Assembly (NCBI GenBank): GCA_903958995.1
Contig: CAJBVG010000036.1
Coordinates: forward strand, 1 to 8,786
DNA from: an uncultured bacterium
GTDB taxonomy: Bacteria; Bacteroidota; Bacteroidia; Sphingobacteriales; Sphingobacteriaceae
Direction: 5' to 3'
Length of the DNA: 8,786 nt
The notes below the pieces were generated by a model. The model was given only the letters and a program-made list of their open reading frames with translations. It made no database searches and had not been told where the DNA came from. Shown here piece by piece: positions 1 to 4,785 of this stretch. The position numbers and the translations under genes were made by a program. The first letter of the stretch is position 1; each line of letters starts with the position of its first letter.

Positions 1-957
1 GCATCGGATTTTGCAGTGATGCAGTATTGCCAACAAATGCAAATTCCTTTACACATTTCTACTCAAGCTAACGTAAGTAATATTGAATCGGTTCAATTCT
101 TTGCGAAATTTGCTGATATTGTTGTTCTTGCTCGTGAGTTAACCTTAAAACAAGTTGAATTTATCAATAAAGAGATTGTTCGTCAGGATATCCGTGGAGT
201 TTCAGGTGAGTTAATGAAAACGGAAATATTTGTACACGGTGCTTTGTGTATGGCTGTTTCGGGTAAGTGTTACTTGAGCTTGCACGAACAAAATGCTTCG
301 GCTAACCGTGGGGCTTGCGTGCAAAATTGCAGAAGATCATATAAAGTAATTGATGTGGAATCGAACGAGGAATTACTCATCGATAACGAATACATCATGT
401 CGCCAAAAGATTTATGTACCATTCATGTACTCGATCAAATTATTGATGCAGGTGTAAGTGTTTTAAAAATTGAAGGTCGAAGTAAGGGTGCAGAATACGT
501 GAATACCACTACCCTATGTTACAAGGAAGCAGTTGAAGCAATCGCCAATAAAACCTATACTCCAGAGAAGATAGAAGCTTGGCAAACCCAACTCGATTCG
601 GTGTACAATCGTGGATTCTGGGAAGGCTATTATATGGGTCGTAAATTAGGTGAGTGGACAAACACTCCTGGTTCAATTGCAACAGAGAAGAAAGTGTTTT
701 TAGGAAAAGGAACTAAGTACTATCCGAAAATTCAAATTGCAGAATTCATTATAGAAACTGGCAGTTTAGCGGTGGGCGATACCATTATGATTACTGGTAA
801 CGAAATTGGCATGCACCGTGAAACCCTTGCTCAGCTTACCGTTGATGGAAAGGTAGCAAGTGCTGCACAAAAAGGACAAAAAATTACGTTCCCATTTGAT
901 AAAAAAGTAGGTGCGAATGATAAACTCTATAAAGTAGTGGAGAACGCCAATGCCTAA
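1..957 (+). CDS. U32-family protein (TrhP/RlhA-like RNA hydroxylase), 3' part
   Basis: The frame is open from the first base, so the N-terminus (probably about 100 residues) lies outside the window; about 318 residues are visible. The U32 family signature (E-x-F-x2-G-[SA]-[LIVM]-C-x4-G-x-C-x-[LIVM]-S) is matched exactly by EIFVHGALCMAVSGKCYLS at about 223-279. Its two Cys (CX6C) are followed by a third after 15 residues and a CxxxC, as expected for the Fe-S cluster site known in this family. A KIEGRSKGAEYV stretch follows at about 466-501. Proteins once called 'peptidase U32' include TrhP (5-hydroxyuridine at tRNA position 34) and RlhA (23S rRNA hydroxylation). A tRNA hydroxylase role is the best guess, but the exact subfamily cannot be fixed from this part. 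The stop overlaps the start of the ferredoxin gene by 8 bp, so the two are very probably cotranscribed. Confidence 0.88.
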   Translation, partial: ASDFAVMQYCQQMQIPLHISTQANVSNIESVQFFAKFADIVVLARELTLKQVEFINKEIVRQDIRGVSGELMKTEIFVHGALCMAVSGKCYLSLHEQNASANRGACVQNCRRSYKVIDVESNEELLIDNEYIMSPKDLCTIHVLDQIIDAGVSVLKIEGRSKGAEYVNTTTLCYKEAVEAIANKTYTPEKIEAWQTQLDSVYNRGFWEGYYMGRKLGEWTNTPGSIATEKKVFLGKGTKYYPKIQIAEFIIETGSLAVGDTIMITGNEIGMHRETLAQLTVDGKVASAAQKGQKITFPFDKKVGANDKLYKVVENANA

Positions 958-1171
958 AATCATACATTACCGAAATAAGTGCATAGGTTGTGGCATCTGC
1001 TATGAAATACAACCTGATGTTTGGCGCATGTCTACCAAAGACGGCAAAGCAACACTCGTACGAGGCATCAACAAAAAAGAAATCTACCAACAAGAGCTTA
1101 ACGTTAACAATCAAGAACGATTGGAAGAAGTTATTGAAGCGTGTCCGGTGAAAATTATACTAATTTGCTAA
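950..1171 (+). CDS. Small single-cluster 4Fe-4S ferredoxin
   Basis: A 73-residue soluble protein. A CxxCxxC motif (Cys11, Cys14, Cys17, in KCIGCGICYE) and a late Cys-Pro (Cys65, EACPVK) provide the four ligands of one [4Fe-4S] cluster. No second CxxCxxC is present, so this is the monocluster type, a one-electron carrier in the cytoplasm. The ATG at 950 lies inside the end of the U32 gene (overlap 950-957), which implies translational coupling and suggests that it serves the U32 enzyme as electron donor or in Fe-S chemistry; that link is inference. The C-terminus is Leu-Ile-Cys, with the stop inside a TTGCTAATTAG stretch that runs into a short tandem repeat resembling its TGC-TAA unit. The terminal Cys73 may therefore be an accident of repeat DNA rather than a ligand. 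Confidence 0.88.
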   Translation: MPKIIHYRNKCIGCGICYEIQPDVWRMSTKDGKATLVRGINKKEIYQQELNVNNQERLEEVIEACPVKIILIC

Positions 1172-1178
1172 TTAGTCA

Positions 1179-1198
1179 ATGTGCTAATGTGCTAATGG
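1179..1198. repeat. 8-nt tandem repeat (ATGTGCTA), 2.5 copies
   Basis: Two units of ATGTGCTA followed by ATGG, starting 8 bp after the ferredoxin stop. The same unit recurs at 3546-3573 and 4154-4173. Confidence 0.85.
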
Positions 1199-1240
1199 AA
1201 TTTGAACAATTAGCAAATTTGAACAATTTGGACATTGAAC
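1199..1240. repeat. 9-nt tandem repeat (AATTTGAAC), degenerate copies
   Basis: Units read AATTTGAAC, AATTAGCAA, ATTTGAAC, AATTTGGAC, ATTGAAC. An almost identical block in the same order stands at 3582-3623, and one unit is at 4708-4716. Here, as at 3545-3632, the block sits between the ATGTGCTA repeat and the palindromic element that starts with CCGTTCGTCG, so loci 1 and 2 share a composite block of roughly 100 bp. Confidence 0.82.
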
Positions 1241-1249
1241 TAACGTACC

Positions 1250-1280
1250 GTTCGTCGGAGCGTCCCTGTCTTCGACGAAC
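1250..1280. repeat. Remnant of the 64-bp double-hairpin (REPIN-like) element
   Basis: The ends GTTCGTCG (1250-1257) and CGACGAAC (1273-1280) are perfect inverted repeats identical to the outer ends of the intact elements at 3633-3696 and 4176-4239. The first 16 bases match the intact left arm. The centre is lost, leaving 31 bp. It still folds as one hairpin and lies between two convergent operons, so it could help end transcription on both strands. Confidence 0.75.
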
Positions 1281-1298
1281 AAATCATCATTGAGACGG

Positions 1299-1320
1299 TC
1301 CCTGAGCGGAGCCGAAGGGA
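1299..1320. repeat. Palindromic repeat or weak bidirectional terminator after the rrf2-family gene
   Basis: TCCCT at 1299-1303 pairs with AGGGA at 1316-1320 around a 12-nt GC-rich centre. It lies 10 bp beyond the regulator stop codon and between convergent operons. There is no T-tract on either side, so intrinsic termination is uncertain. I recognise the centre type (CCCTTCGGCTCCGCTCAGGG on the minus strand) as similar to dispersed bacterial repeats, but this cannot be confirmed here. Confidence 0.4.
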
Positions 1321-1330
1321 GCGCGAACAT

Positions 1331-1765
1331 CTAATTCGAAATAGTAGCATTCCCATCCTCAATCTCATTCGCCAATTGCTGTATACTTTTTAATTCGAAT
1401 AATCCTAACAAATCGGCTTTAATGGTTTTGTATTGGAAGTGCAGCGGACAAGGTTCTTTTTCTGAACATTTTTTTAATCCCAATACACATTTATCAATTA
1501 TATCGCGTTCGTTCATGCATTTCAGAATGGCGATGATGGGTTGTTCTTTGGCTTTATCGCTGATGTAAAAGCCACCATTCGGTCCGCGGGTAGAGCTTAC
1601 CAGCTTATTATCTTTAGAGAGTATTTGCATGATTTTGGCAGTGAACGCTCGAGGCGAACCAATGCCGGTAGCCACATCATCTAAACTCAACTTGTTTTCG
1701 ATACTGCTTTTTTGTGCAATGTAAATGGTAGCACGAAGTGCGTATTCAGTAGCTTTGGAGAACAT
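1331..1765 (-). CDS. Rrf2-family transcriptional regulator (IscR/NsrR-like)
   Basis: 144 residues, the usual Rrf2 length. The N-terminus MFSKATEYALRATIYIA (1-17) opens a winged helix-turn-helix domain. The wing carries RGPNGGFYIS (60-69), the family hallmark RGxxGGF. Three cysteines, Cys93, Cys100 and Cys106 (CX6CX5C), are followed by His109. The Cys106-x2-His109 spacing matches the third Cys and His of IscR, so an Fe-S cluster is likely bound. In NsrR such a cluster reacts with nitric oxide. The gene is the third of an operon, starting 9 bp after the stop of the NorB-like gene, so an NO-responsive autoregulator of that operon is the natural inference. No clear Shine-Dalgarno is present, as is usual in Bacteroidota. 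NsrR versus IscR or a local paralogue cannot be decided from sequence alone. Confidence 0.87.
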   Translation of the reverse strand: MFSKATEYALRATIYIAQKSSIENKLSLDDVATGIGSPRAFTAKIMQILSKDNKLVSSTRGPNGGFYISDKAKEQPIIAILKCMNERDIIDKCVLGLKKCSEKEPCPLHFQYKTIKADLLGLFELKSIQQLANEIEDGNATISN

Positions 1766-1774
1766 AAAATATTA

Positions 1775-3100
1775 TTAAATATGATGTTTGGTAAACAACA
1801 ATTTATAAATAATGATGAAAAATCCAATCATCATACTTAATCCGGAGATAAAAAAGACAATAAAATAAGGATGCATAGATGCCATCATCATACTGAAAGG
1901 AATAGGGTTTACACTCATTTGCCATTTCGCTTTAATGATGCCGGTTATGATTAAGCATATCCAAAAAATTAAGAGAGAAATATTGACGGTAAGCACTGCC
2001 CTATTCAACCAAACTGCTTTTAATTTTCGTCCTTTATCCATCAGGATATCTACCACAAAGGCCAATAACAACATGCTATTAATTCCAATGGTTGTTCCCA
2101 TGGTATGTGCTACCGTAATATGTGTTCCGTGAGTAAATACATTGATAGCAGGAATCGACATTAATATGGCTAATCCTAAATTTAAAAATACCCAAACATC
2201 GGCATACATTAAGAAACGATAAGCCGAGATGTGGTAATGTTTACGGGCTTCTGAAACAGATGCTCTCCATTTCCAAATAATGCGTCCGATGATGAACAAC
2301 TCCGTCATGCTTACCGTATAACTAATGTGTTTGATGTATTGATGGGTTGGCAAAGTATAAATATGGTGACCCCAATTGAACATCAAATTAAATAAACTCG
2401 TGAAGAATAATATAAAGGCAATGGGAGCGAATGAATACTTGTTATCGCCAGAAATTTTTTCCATTAAATACAAACTACAACCATAGATGAGCATATTCCA
2501 AGCTCCTACCATAGAGCCGTATGATTTCCATTGTATGGTCATATCGTTTACCACGTTGTTGCGGAAATATGGGAATACCCAGAGGTATGATTCGATGAAA
2601 GTGAAAAGGAAAAATAGTAATCCACTCATCCACATCCACACATAAACCGGTTGGTTTTTATAGGAGGTTTGTGTATTGAAAAAATTGATGATGAATAATA
2701 TCCATGCAAGAATAATTGGCAAAGCAAAAATGGGATTGAACTCCCAGTATTCTCTTCCGCCAAATACACTGAAGAAATAAGAAACTAGAATAGTAACTAC
2801 CGAAACACTGAATAAATAGTACTGCACTTTTTGTAAAAATGGAAAGGCAATTTCTTTATTGTTATACTGTTGAACATAGGTTAACACCGAACCCATAGCA
2901 GCGAAGATGATCCAAAACACAACGGCCGACACGTGTAGTGGACGGACTTTTTCGAAAGAGAGATTATCTTTTAAATACCCAGGAAATAAATATTGCAAAG
3001 TACCAACGATACCAAAGAACAAACCAAAAGCCAATAAAGAAAGGGCTACAATGATAAATGCTCGAGAAGTGTGTAATGACTTATTGTTCGATTGTTCCAT
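1775..3100 (-). CDS. NorB-like haem-copper reductase subunit with a non-canonical active site
   Basis: A 441-residue membrane protein with about 12 hydrophobic segments, like cNOR NorB. NOR hallmarks: RPLH with His56 (low-spin haem b), GREYxxE (115-120, matching the conserved Glu pair of cNOR), NWGHH with His245/His246 (two FeB ligands), Glu267 in helix VIII, and THGTHxTxAH with His332 (haem b3). Changes: aligned to Pseudomonas NorB as I remember it, the FeB ligand His207 is Tyr194, Glu211 is Val198, Glu215 is Asn202, and the low-spin ligand His349 is Met334. There is no His at all between residues 57 and 244. It is therefore a divergent NOR-type enzyme, probably NO-reducing, although activity is unproven. 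I chose ATG 3100 (MEQSNNK), which overlaps the cytochrome gene by 20 bp; a TTG start at 3148 would add 16 polar residues. It is cotranscribed with the cytochrome c and regulator genes. Databases may label it 'cbb3-type oxidase subunit I'. Confidence 0.85.
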   Translation of the reverse strand: MEQSNNKSLHTSRAFIIVALSLLAFGLFFGIVGTLQYLFPGYLKDNLSFEKVRPLHVSAVVFWIIFAAMGSVLTYVQQYNNKEIAFPFLQKVQYYLFSVSVVTILVSYFFSVFGGREYWEFNPIFALPIILAWILFIINFFNTQTSYKNQPVYVWMWMSGLLFFLFTFIESYLWVFPYFRNNVVNDMTIQWKSYGSMVGAWNMLIYGCSLYLMEKISGDNKYSFAPIAFILFFTSLFNLMFNWGHHIYTLPTHQYIKHISYTVSMTELFIIGRIIWKWRASVSEARKHYHISAYRFLMYADVWVFLNLGLAILMSIPAINVFTHGTHITVAHTMGTTIGINSMLLLAFVVDILMDKGRKLKAVWLNRAVLTVNISLLIFWICLIITGIIKAKWQMSVNPIPFSMMMASMHPYFIVFFISGLSMMIGFFIIIYKLLFTKHHI

Positions 3101-3479
3101 CCGTATAAATTTTAAATGTTTTAGGATCTGCGCTACCTGTGGCATCAACAGTTTTTAGGTATTCAATTAGATCTGAACGTTCTTGCTCGGATAAATGAAA
3201 GTTGGGCATAATACTGGTACCACTAATGAGGAAGGAATTTATAACGGCCTCGCTTCTTAAGGTATATTCATCAGTTAAATCTGGACCGAGGTACCCACCC
3301 AAACCAAATATTTGGTGGCAGGAGCTGCAATTATAATTCTGCCAAACCATCTTTCCATTCTCGGCAGCGGTATTGGCTGGAGGATCTGGAAAAGGTTGAA
3401 CGGTGTAGAGAAAGGAAGAATAGCCAAGGAATAAAAACAGCATCACTAAAAAAACCAAACGTTTATGCGTATCCTTCAT
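3081..3479 (-). CDS. NorC-like membrane-anchored cytochrome c
   Basis: 132 residues. One membrane segment at about 8-26, preceded by a basic start (MKDTHKRL), anchors the protein, and the rest lies outside the membrane. One c-type haem site, CSSCH at 51-55, is followed by GLGGYLGPDLTDEY, a strongly NorC-like stretch. The distal haem ligand is probably Met91 (SIMPNF), and a C-terminal helix (EQERSDLIEYLK) closes the cytochrome fold. It should pass electrons to the NorB-like subunit encoded next, whose start overlaps the end of this gene (3081-3100). It is the first gene of the operon, 22 bases or so after the predicted transcription start. It is slightly shorter than proteobacterial NorC (about 146-150 residues). 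A generic monohaem cytochrome c cannot be excluded, but the neighbour makes NorC by far the best reading. Confidence 0.87.
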   Translation of the reverse strand: MKDTHKRLVFLVMLFLFLGYSSFLYTVQPFPDPPANTAAENGKMVWQNYNCSSCHQIFGLGGYLGPDLTDEYTLRSEAVINSFLISGTSIMPNFHLSEQERSDLIEYLKTVDATGSADPKTFKIYTDGTIEQ

Positions 3480-3507
3480 ATATTAAAAAGCTAAATTGTA
3501 TTAAGGA

Positions 3508-3538
3508 CAAAGTTATCTTTTATTATATATATTTGCAA
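3508..3538 (-). promoter_or_regulatory. Bacteroidota-type promoter of the norC-norB-rrf2-like operon
   Basis: On the minus strand, TTG at 3538-3536 (-33 box) is followed after 20 nt by TAACTTTG at 3515-3508 (-7 box), an exact TAnnTTTG match. Transcription should begin near 3501, giving a leader of about 22 nt before the ATG at 3479. Confidence 0.7.
3509..3520. promoter_or_regulatory. Candidate operator overlapping the -7 box
   Basis: AAAGATAACTTT (minus strand) has inverted half-sites AAAG and CTTT around four bases, and it covers the -7 element. A repressor bound here would block the polymerase, and the Rrf2-family protein of the same operon is the obvious candidate. The site is short and AT-rich, so chance is possible. 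Confidence 0.3.
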
Positions 3539-3544
3539 GTATTC

Positions 3545-3623
3545 AATGTGCTAATGTGTTAGTGTGCTAATGAGACAATATAATTTGAACAATTAGTCAA
3601 TTTGAACAATTTGAACATTGAAC
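3545..3623. repeat. Composite tandem repeats: ATGTGCTA array then AATTTGAAC array
   Basis: At 3546-3573 there are three units of the 8-nt repeat (ATGTGCTA, ATGTGTTA, GTGTGCTA, then ATGA). At 3582-3623 there are units of the 9-nt repeat: AATTTGAAC, AATTAGTC, AATTTGAAC, AATTTGAAC, ATTGAAC. The order and sequence match 1179-1240. The block fills the gap between two divergent genes. I found no exact TAnnTTTG promoter for the downstream thioesterase in it; the nearest is TATAATTTG at 3579-3587, one base too long. Confidence 0.8.
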
Positions 3624-3632
3624 TAACGTGCC

Positions 3633-3696
3633 GTTCGTCGGAGCGTCCTCGCTCCGACAATAAAATAAATGTCGAAGCGAGGACGCTTCGACGAAC
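3633..3696. repeat. 64-bp REPIN-like double-hairpin element, copy A
   Basis: The outer tetranucleotides are GTTC (3633-3636) and GAAC (3693-3696). Between them stand two hairpins: 3637-3658, a perfect 9-bp stem GTCGGAGCG with loop TCCT, and 3671-3692, a perfect 9-bp stem GTCGAAGCG with loop AGGA, separated by a 12-nt AT-rich spacer. The two halves are inverted copies differing at two sites that pair with each other inside each hairpin. This is the layout of REP doublets (REPIN/BIME). It ends 10 bp before the thioesterase ATG. Confidence 0.82.
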
Positions 3697-3706
3697 AACA
3701 AGAGTT

Positions 3707-4162
3707 ATGAAAAACAAACTTAGAACCGAATCGGAAACGATAAAAACAGAGGTTGTTTGTCCGAACGACACCAACCCGATGGGATTGTTGCAAGGTGGAC
3801 GATTAGTAGAGTGGATGGACATTGCAGCGGCAGTATGTGCGCAAACACATGCGGAGAAAATTTGTGTAACGGCATCCATCAACAACGTAAACTTCAAGCA
3901 ATCGGCTATGGTTGGTGATATCATTACCATACATGCAAACATCACACGAGCCTTTACGAGCTCCATGGAGATAAAGGTAAGTGCCTTTGCGAGGAAAGTT
4001 CTTGAAGGCGAAAAATATTTGATCAGCGAGGCTTATTTTACCTTTGTAGCCTTCGACAAAATCGGAGAATCAACTCCAGTGAATCAGTTTACTCCGATTA
4101 CAGAAGAGGAAAAGTCAGAGTATGATGGGGCGATGGGGAGGAAATTGAAGAAAATGTGCTAA
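3707..4162 (+). CDS. Acyl-CoA thioesterase, hotdog fold (YciA/BACH-like)
   Basis: 151 residues, a single hotdog domain that would work as an oligomer in the cytosol, cleaving acyl-CoA to free acid and CoA. The family core is clear: DTNPMGLLQGGRLVEWMD (21-38), with Asn23 and Asp38 at the positions of the catalytic Asn/Asp pair of this family, then VNFKQSAMVGDIITI (61-75) and the late strand EAYFTFVAFD. Chain-length preference cannot be told. The ATG at 3707 is chosen because the family begins near here and AAGAG (3700-3704) lies just upstream. The frame stays open further upstream, but only through the 64-bp palindromic element and tandem repeats. The stop is supplied by the ATGTGCTA repeat, giving a Lys-Met-Cys end. 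The next gene on the same strand follows after 105 bp of repeats without a visible promoter, so cotranscription is likely. Confidence 0.87.
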   Translation: MKNKLRTESETIKTEVVCPNDTNPMGLLQGGRLVEWMDIAAAVCAQTHAEKICVTASINNVNFKQSAMVGDIITIHANITRAFTSSMEIKVSAFARKVLEGEKYLISEAYFTFVAFDKIGESTPVNQFTPITEEEKSEYDGAMGRKLKKMC

Positions 4163-4173
4163 TGTGCTAATGG
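4154..4173. repeat. 8-nt tandem repeat (ATGTGCTA) overlapping a stop codon
   Basis: Two units of ATGTGCTA then ATGG. The first unit encodes the last two residues and most of the stop codon of the thioesterase gene (ATG TGC TAA). Confidence 0.85.
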
Positions 4174-4175
4174 CC

Positions 4176-4239
4176 GTTCGTCGGAGCGTCCTCGCTCCGA
4201 CAAGTAAGTAGTTGTCGAAGCGAGGACGCTTCGACGAAC
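4176..4239. repeat. 64-bp REPIN-like double-hairpin element, copy B
   Basis: Outer GTTC (4176-4179) and GAAC (4236-4239), hairpins at 4180-4201 and 4214-4235, and a 12-nt spacer (AAGTAAGTAGTT). Both 26-nt arms are identical to copy A base for base, while the spacer differs clearly (AATAAAATAAAT in copy A). Both copies are preceded by CC. It lies between two co-oriented genes and could form a strong RNA structure in their shared transcript. Confidence 0.82.
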
Positions 4240-4267
4240 ACGAAATACGAGATACGAAATACGAATA
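4240..4267. repeat. Heptamer tandem repeat (ACGAAAT), 4 units, abutting a start codon
   Basis: Units ACGAAAT, ACGAGAT, ACGAAAT, ACGAATA run from the end of the palindromic element straight to the ATG at 4268. They occupy the place where a ribosome binding site would be; no Shine-Dalgarno is seen. Confidence 0.82.
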
Positions 4268-4684
4268 ATGGAAAAAAGAATAACAGACTTCATCAAAGAG
4301 CAATCGTGCATAAGCATATGCTGTGTAGATGCGGAGGCGAGGCCTCATGCGTTTACATGTTTTTATACATTTGATGCAGAAGAAGGATACTTATATTTCA
4401 AATCGAGCGAGGATACTTTGCATGGAAAAATATTGCCAGTAAATACTGCCGTAGCTGGAAGCATTGTTCCGAACAAGTTGAATCCACTACAAATAAAAGG
4501 AATACAGCTTGAAGGAGAATACGTGAATACCGATGCAGAAAATTCTCGTGGTAAAAAACTTTACTACCTACAACACCCCTACGCATTAGCCACTCCAGGC
4601 AGAATCTGGTGCATTAAAATAAACTCCATAAAAATGACGGATAATACCTTGGTTTTTGGAGAGAAGATTAAGTGGGAAAGGTAG
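4268..4684 (+). CDS. YhbP-like protein, FMN-binding split-barrel (UPF0306) family
   Basis: 138 residues, close to E. coli YhbP (147). From memory, the match covers the length: an N-terminal helix then strand (SCISICCVDAEARPHAF, 13-29), FYTFDAEEGYLYFKSSEDTLHG (32-53), AVAGSIV (61-67), GIQLEGE (78-84), and the C-terminal KMTDNTLVFGEKIKW (122-136), very like KFTDNTLGFGKKMIW of YhbP. The fold is that of pyridoxamine-phosphate-oxidase-type split barrels, which often bind FMN or related cofactors. No substrate is established for this group, and I propose none. The protein is soluble, with no signal peptide. It lies downstream of the thioesterase gene and is probably in the same transcript. Upstream sequence is entirely repeat DNA, so ATG 4268 rests on alignment to the family rather than on a ribosome binding site. 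Confidence 0.82.
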   Translation: MEKRITDFIKEQSCISICCVDAEARPHAFTCFYTFDAEEGYLYFKSSEDTLHGKILPVNTAVAGSIVPNKLNPLQIKGIQLEGEYVNTDAENSRGKKLYYLQHPYALATPGRIWCIKINSIKMTDNTLVFGEKIKWER

Positions 4685-4689
4685 TGAAT

Positions 4690-4716
4690 GGTGACTGGTG
4701 ACTGGTTAATTTGAAC
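4690..4716. repeat. Heptamer repeat (GGTGACT) plus one AATTTGAAC unit
   Basis: GGTGACT, GGTGACT, GGTT at 4690-4707, starting 5 bp after the YhbP-like stop, then AATTTGAAC at 4708-4716, the unit also seen at 1199-1240 and 3582-3623. Confidence 0.72.
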
Positions 4717-4726
4717 AATTCAATCT

Positions 4727-4781
4727 AAGTTGTGAGTTGTAAATAATTAAACTCACAACTCACAATTCATAACTCACAATT
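4727..4781. terminator. Hairpin of GTGAGTT heptamers between convergent genes; probable bidirectional terminator
   Basis: TTGTGAGTTGT (4730-4740) pairs perfectly with ACAACTCACAA (4755-4765) around a 14-nt AT-rich loop, and a further AACTCACAATT copy lies at 4771-4781. On the minus strand the heptamer GTGAGTT is repeated. The site lies between two converging stop codons (4684 and 4786), and its AT-rich flanks suit termination on both strands. Confidence 0.6.
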
Positions 4782-4785
4782 ATCA

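Noticed and set aside
1775..3100. Nitric oxide dismutase or a true cbb3 oxidase
   Set aside because: Nod proteins are fused qNOR-type and much longer. The CcoN His pattern and partner genes are absent, whereas GREYxxE and the NorC-like partner point to NOR.
3101..3148. Longer start (TTG 3148) for the NorB-like gene
   Set aside because: It would need a 68-bp overlap with the cytochrome gene and a rare start codon. The ATG at 3100 gives the usual short N-terminal tail before the first membrane helix.
3602..3706. In-frame upstream extension of the thioesterase, 35 codons
   Set aside because: It translates the AATTTGAAC repeat and the palindromic element. The same element is read in other frames elsewhere. 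The family starts near 3707, where an AAGAG motif precedes the ATG.
3602..3966. Minus-strand frame (3559-3966) opposite the thioesterase
   Set aside because: It is a shadow of the real gene, with no family features and an implausible composition.
3545..4267. CRISPR array from repeated palindromic units
   Set aside because: There are only two intact units with a gene between them. The short tandem repeats have no unique spacers, and no cas genes are present.
4115..4348. Minus-strand 77-codon frame through the second palindromic element
   Set aside because: It spans the ends of two real genes and a repeat. The protein is rich in Arg from the hairpin and resembles nothing else.
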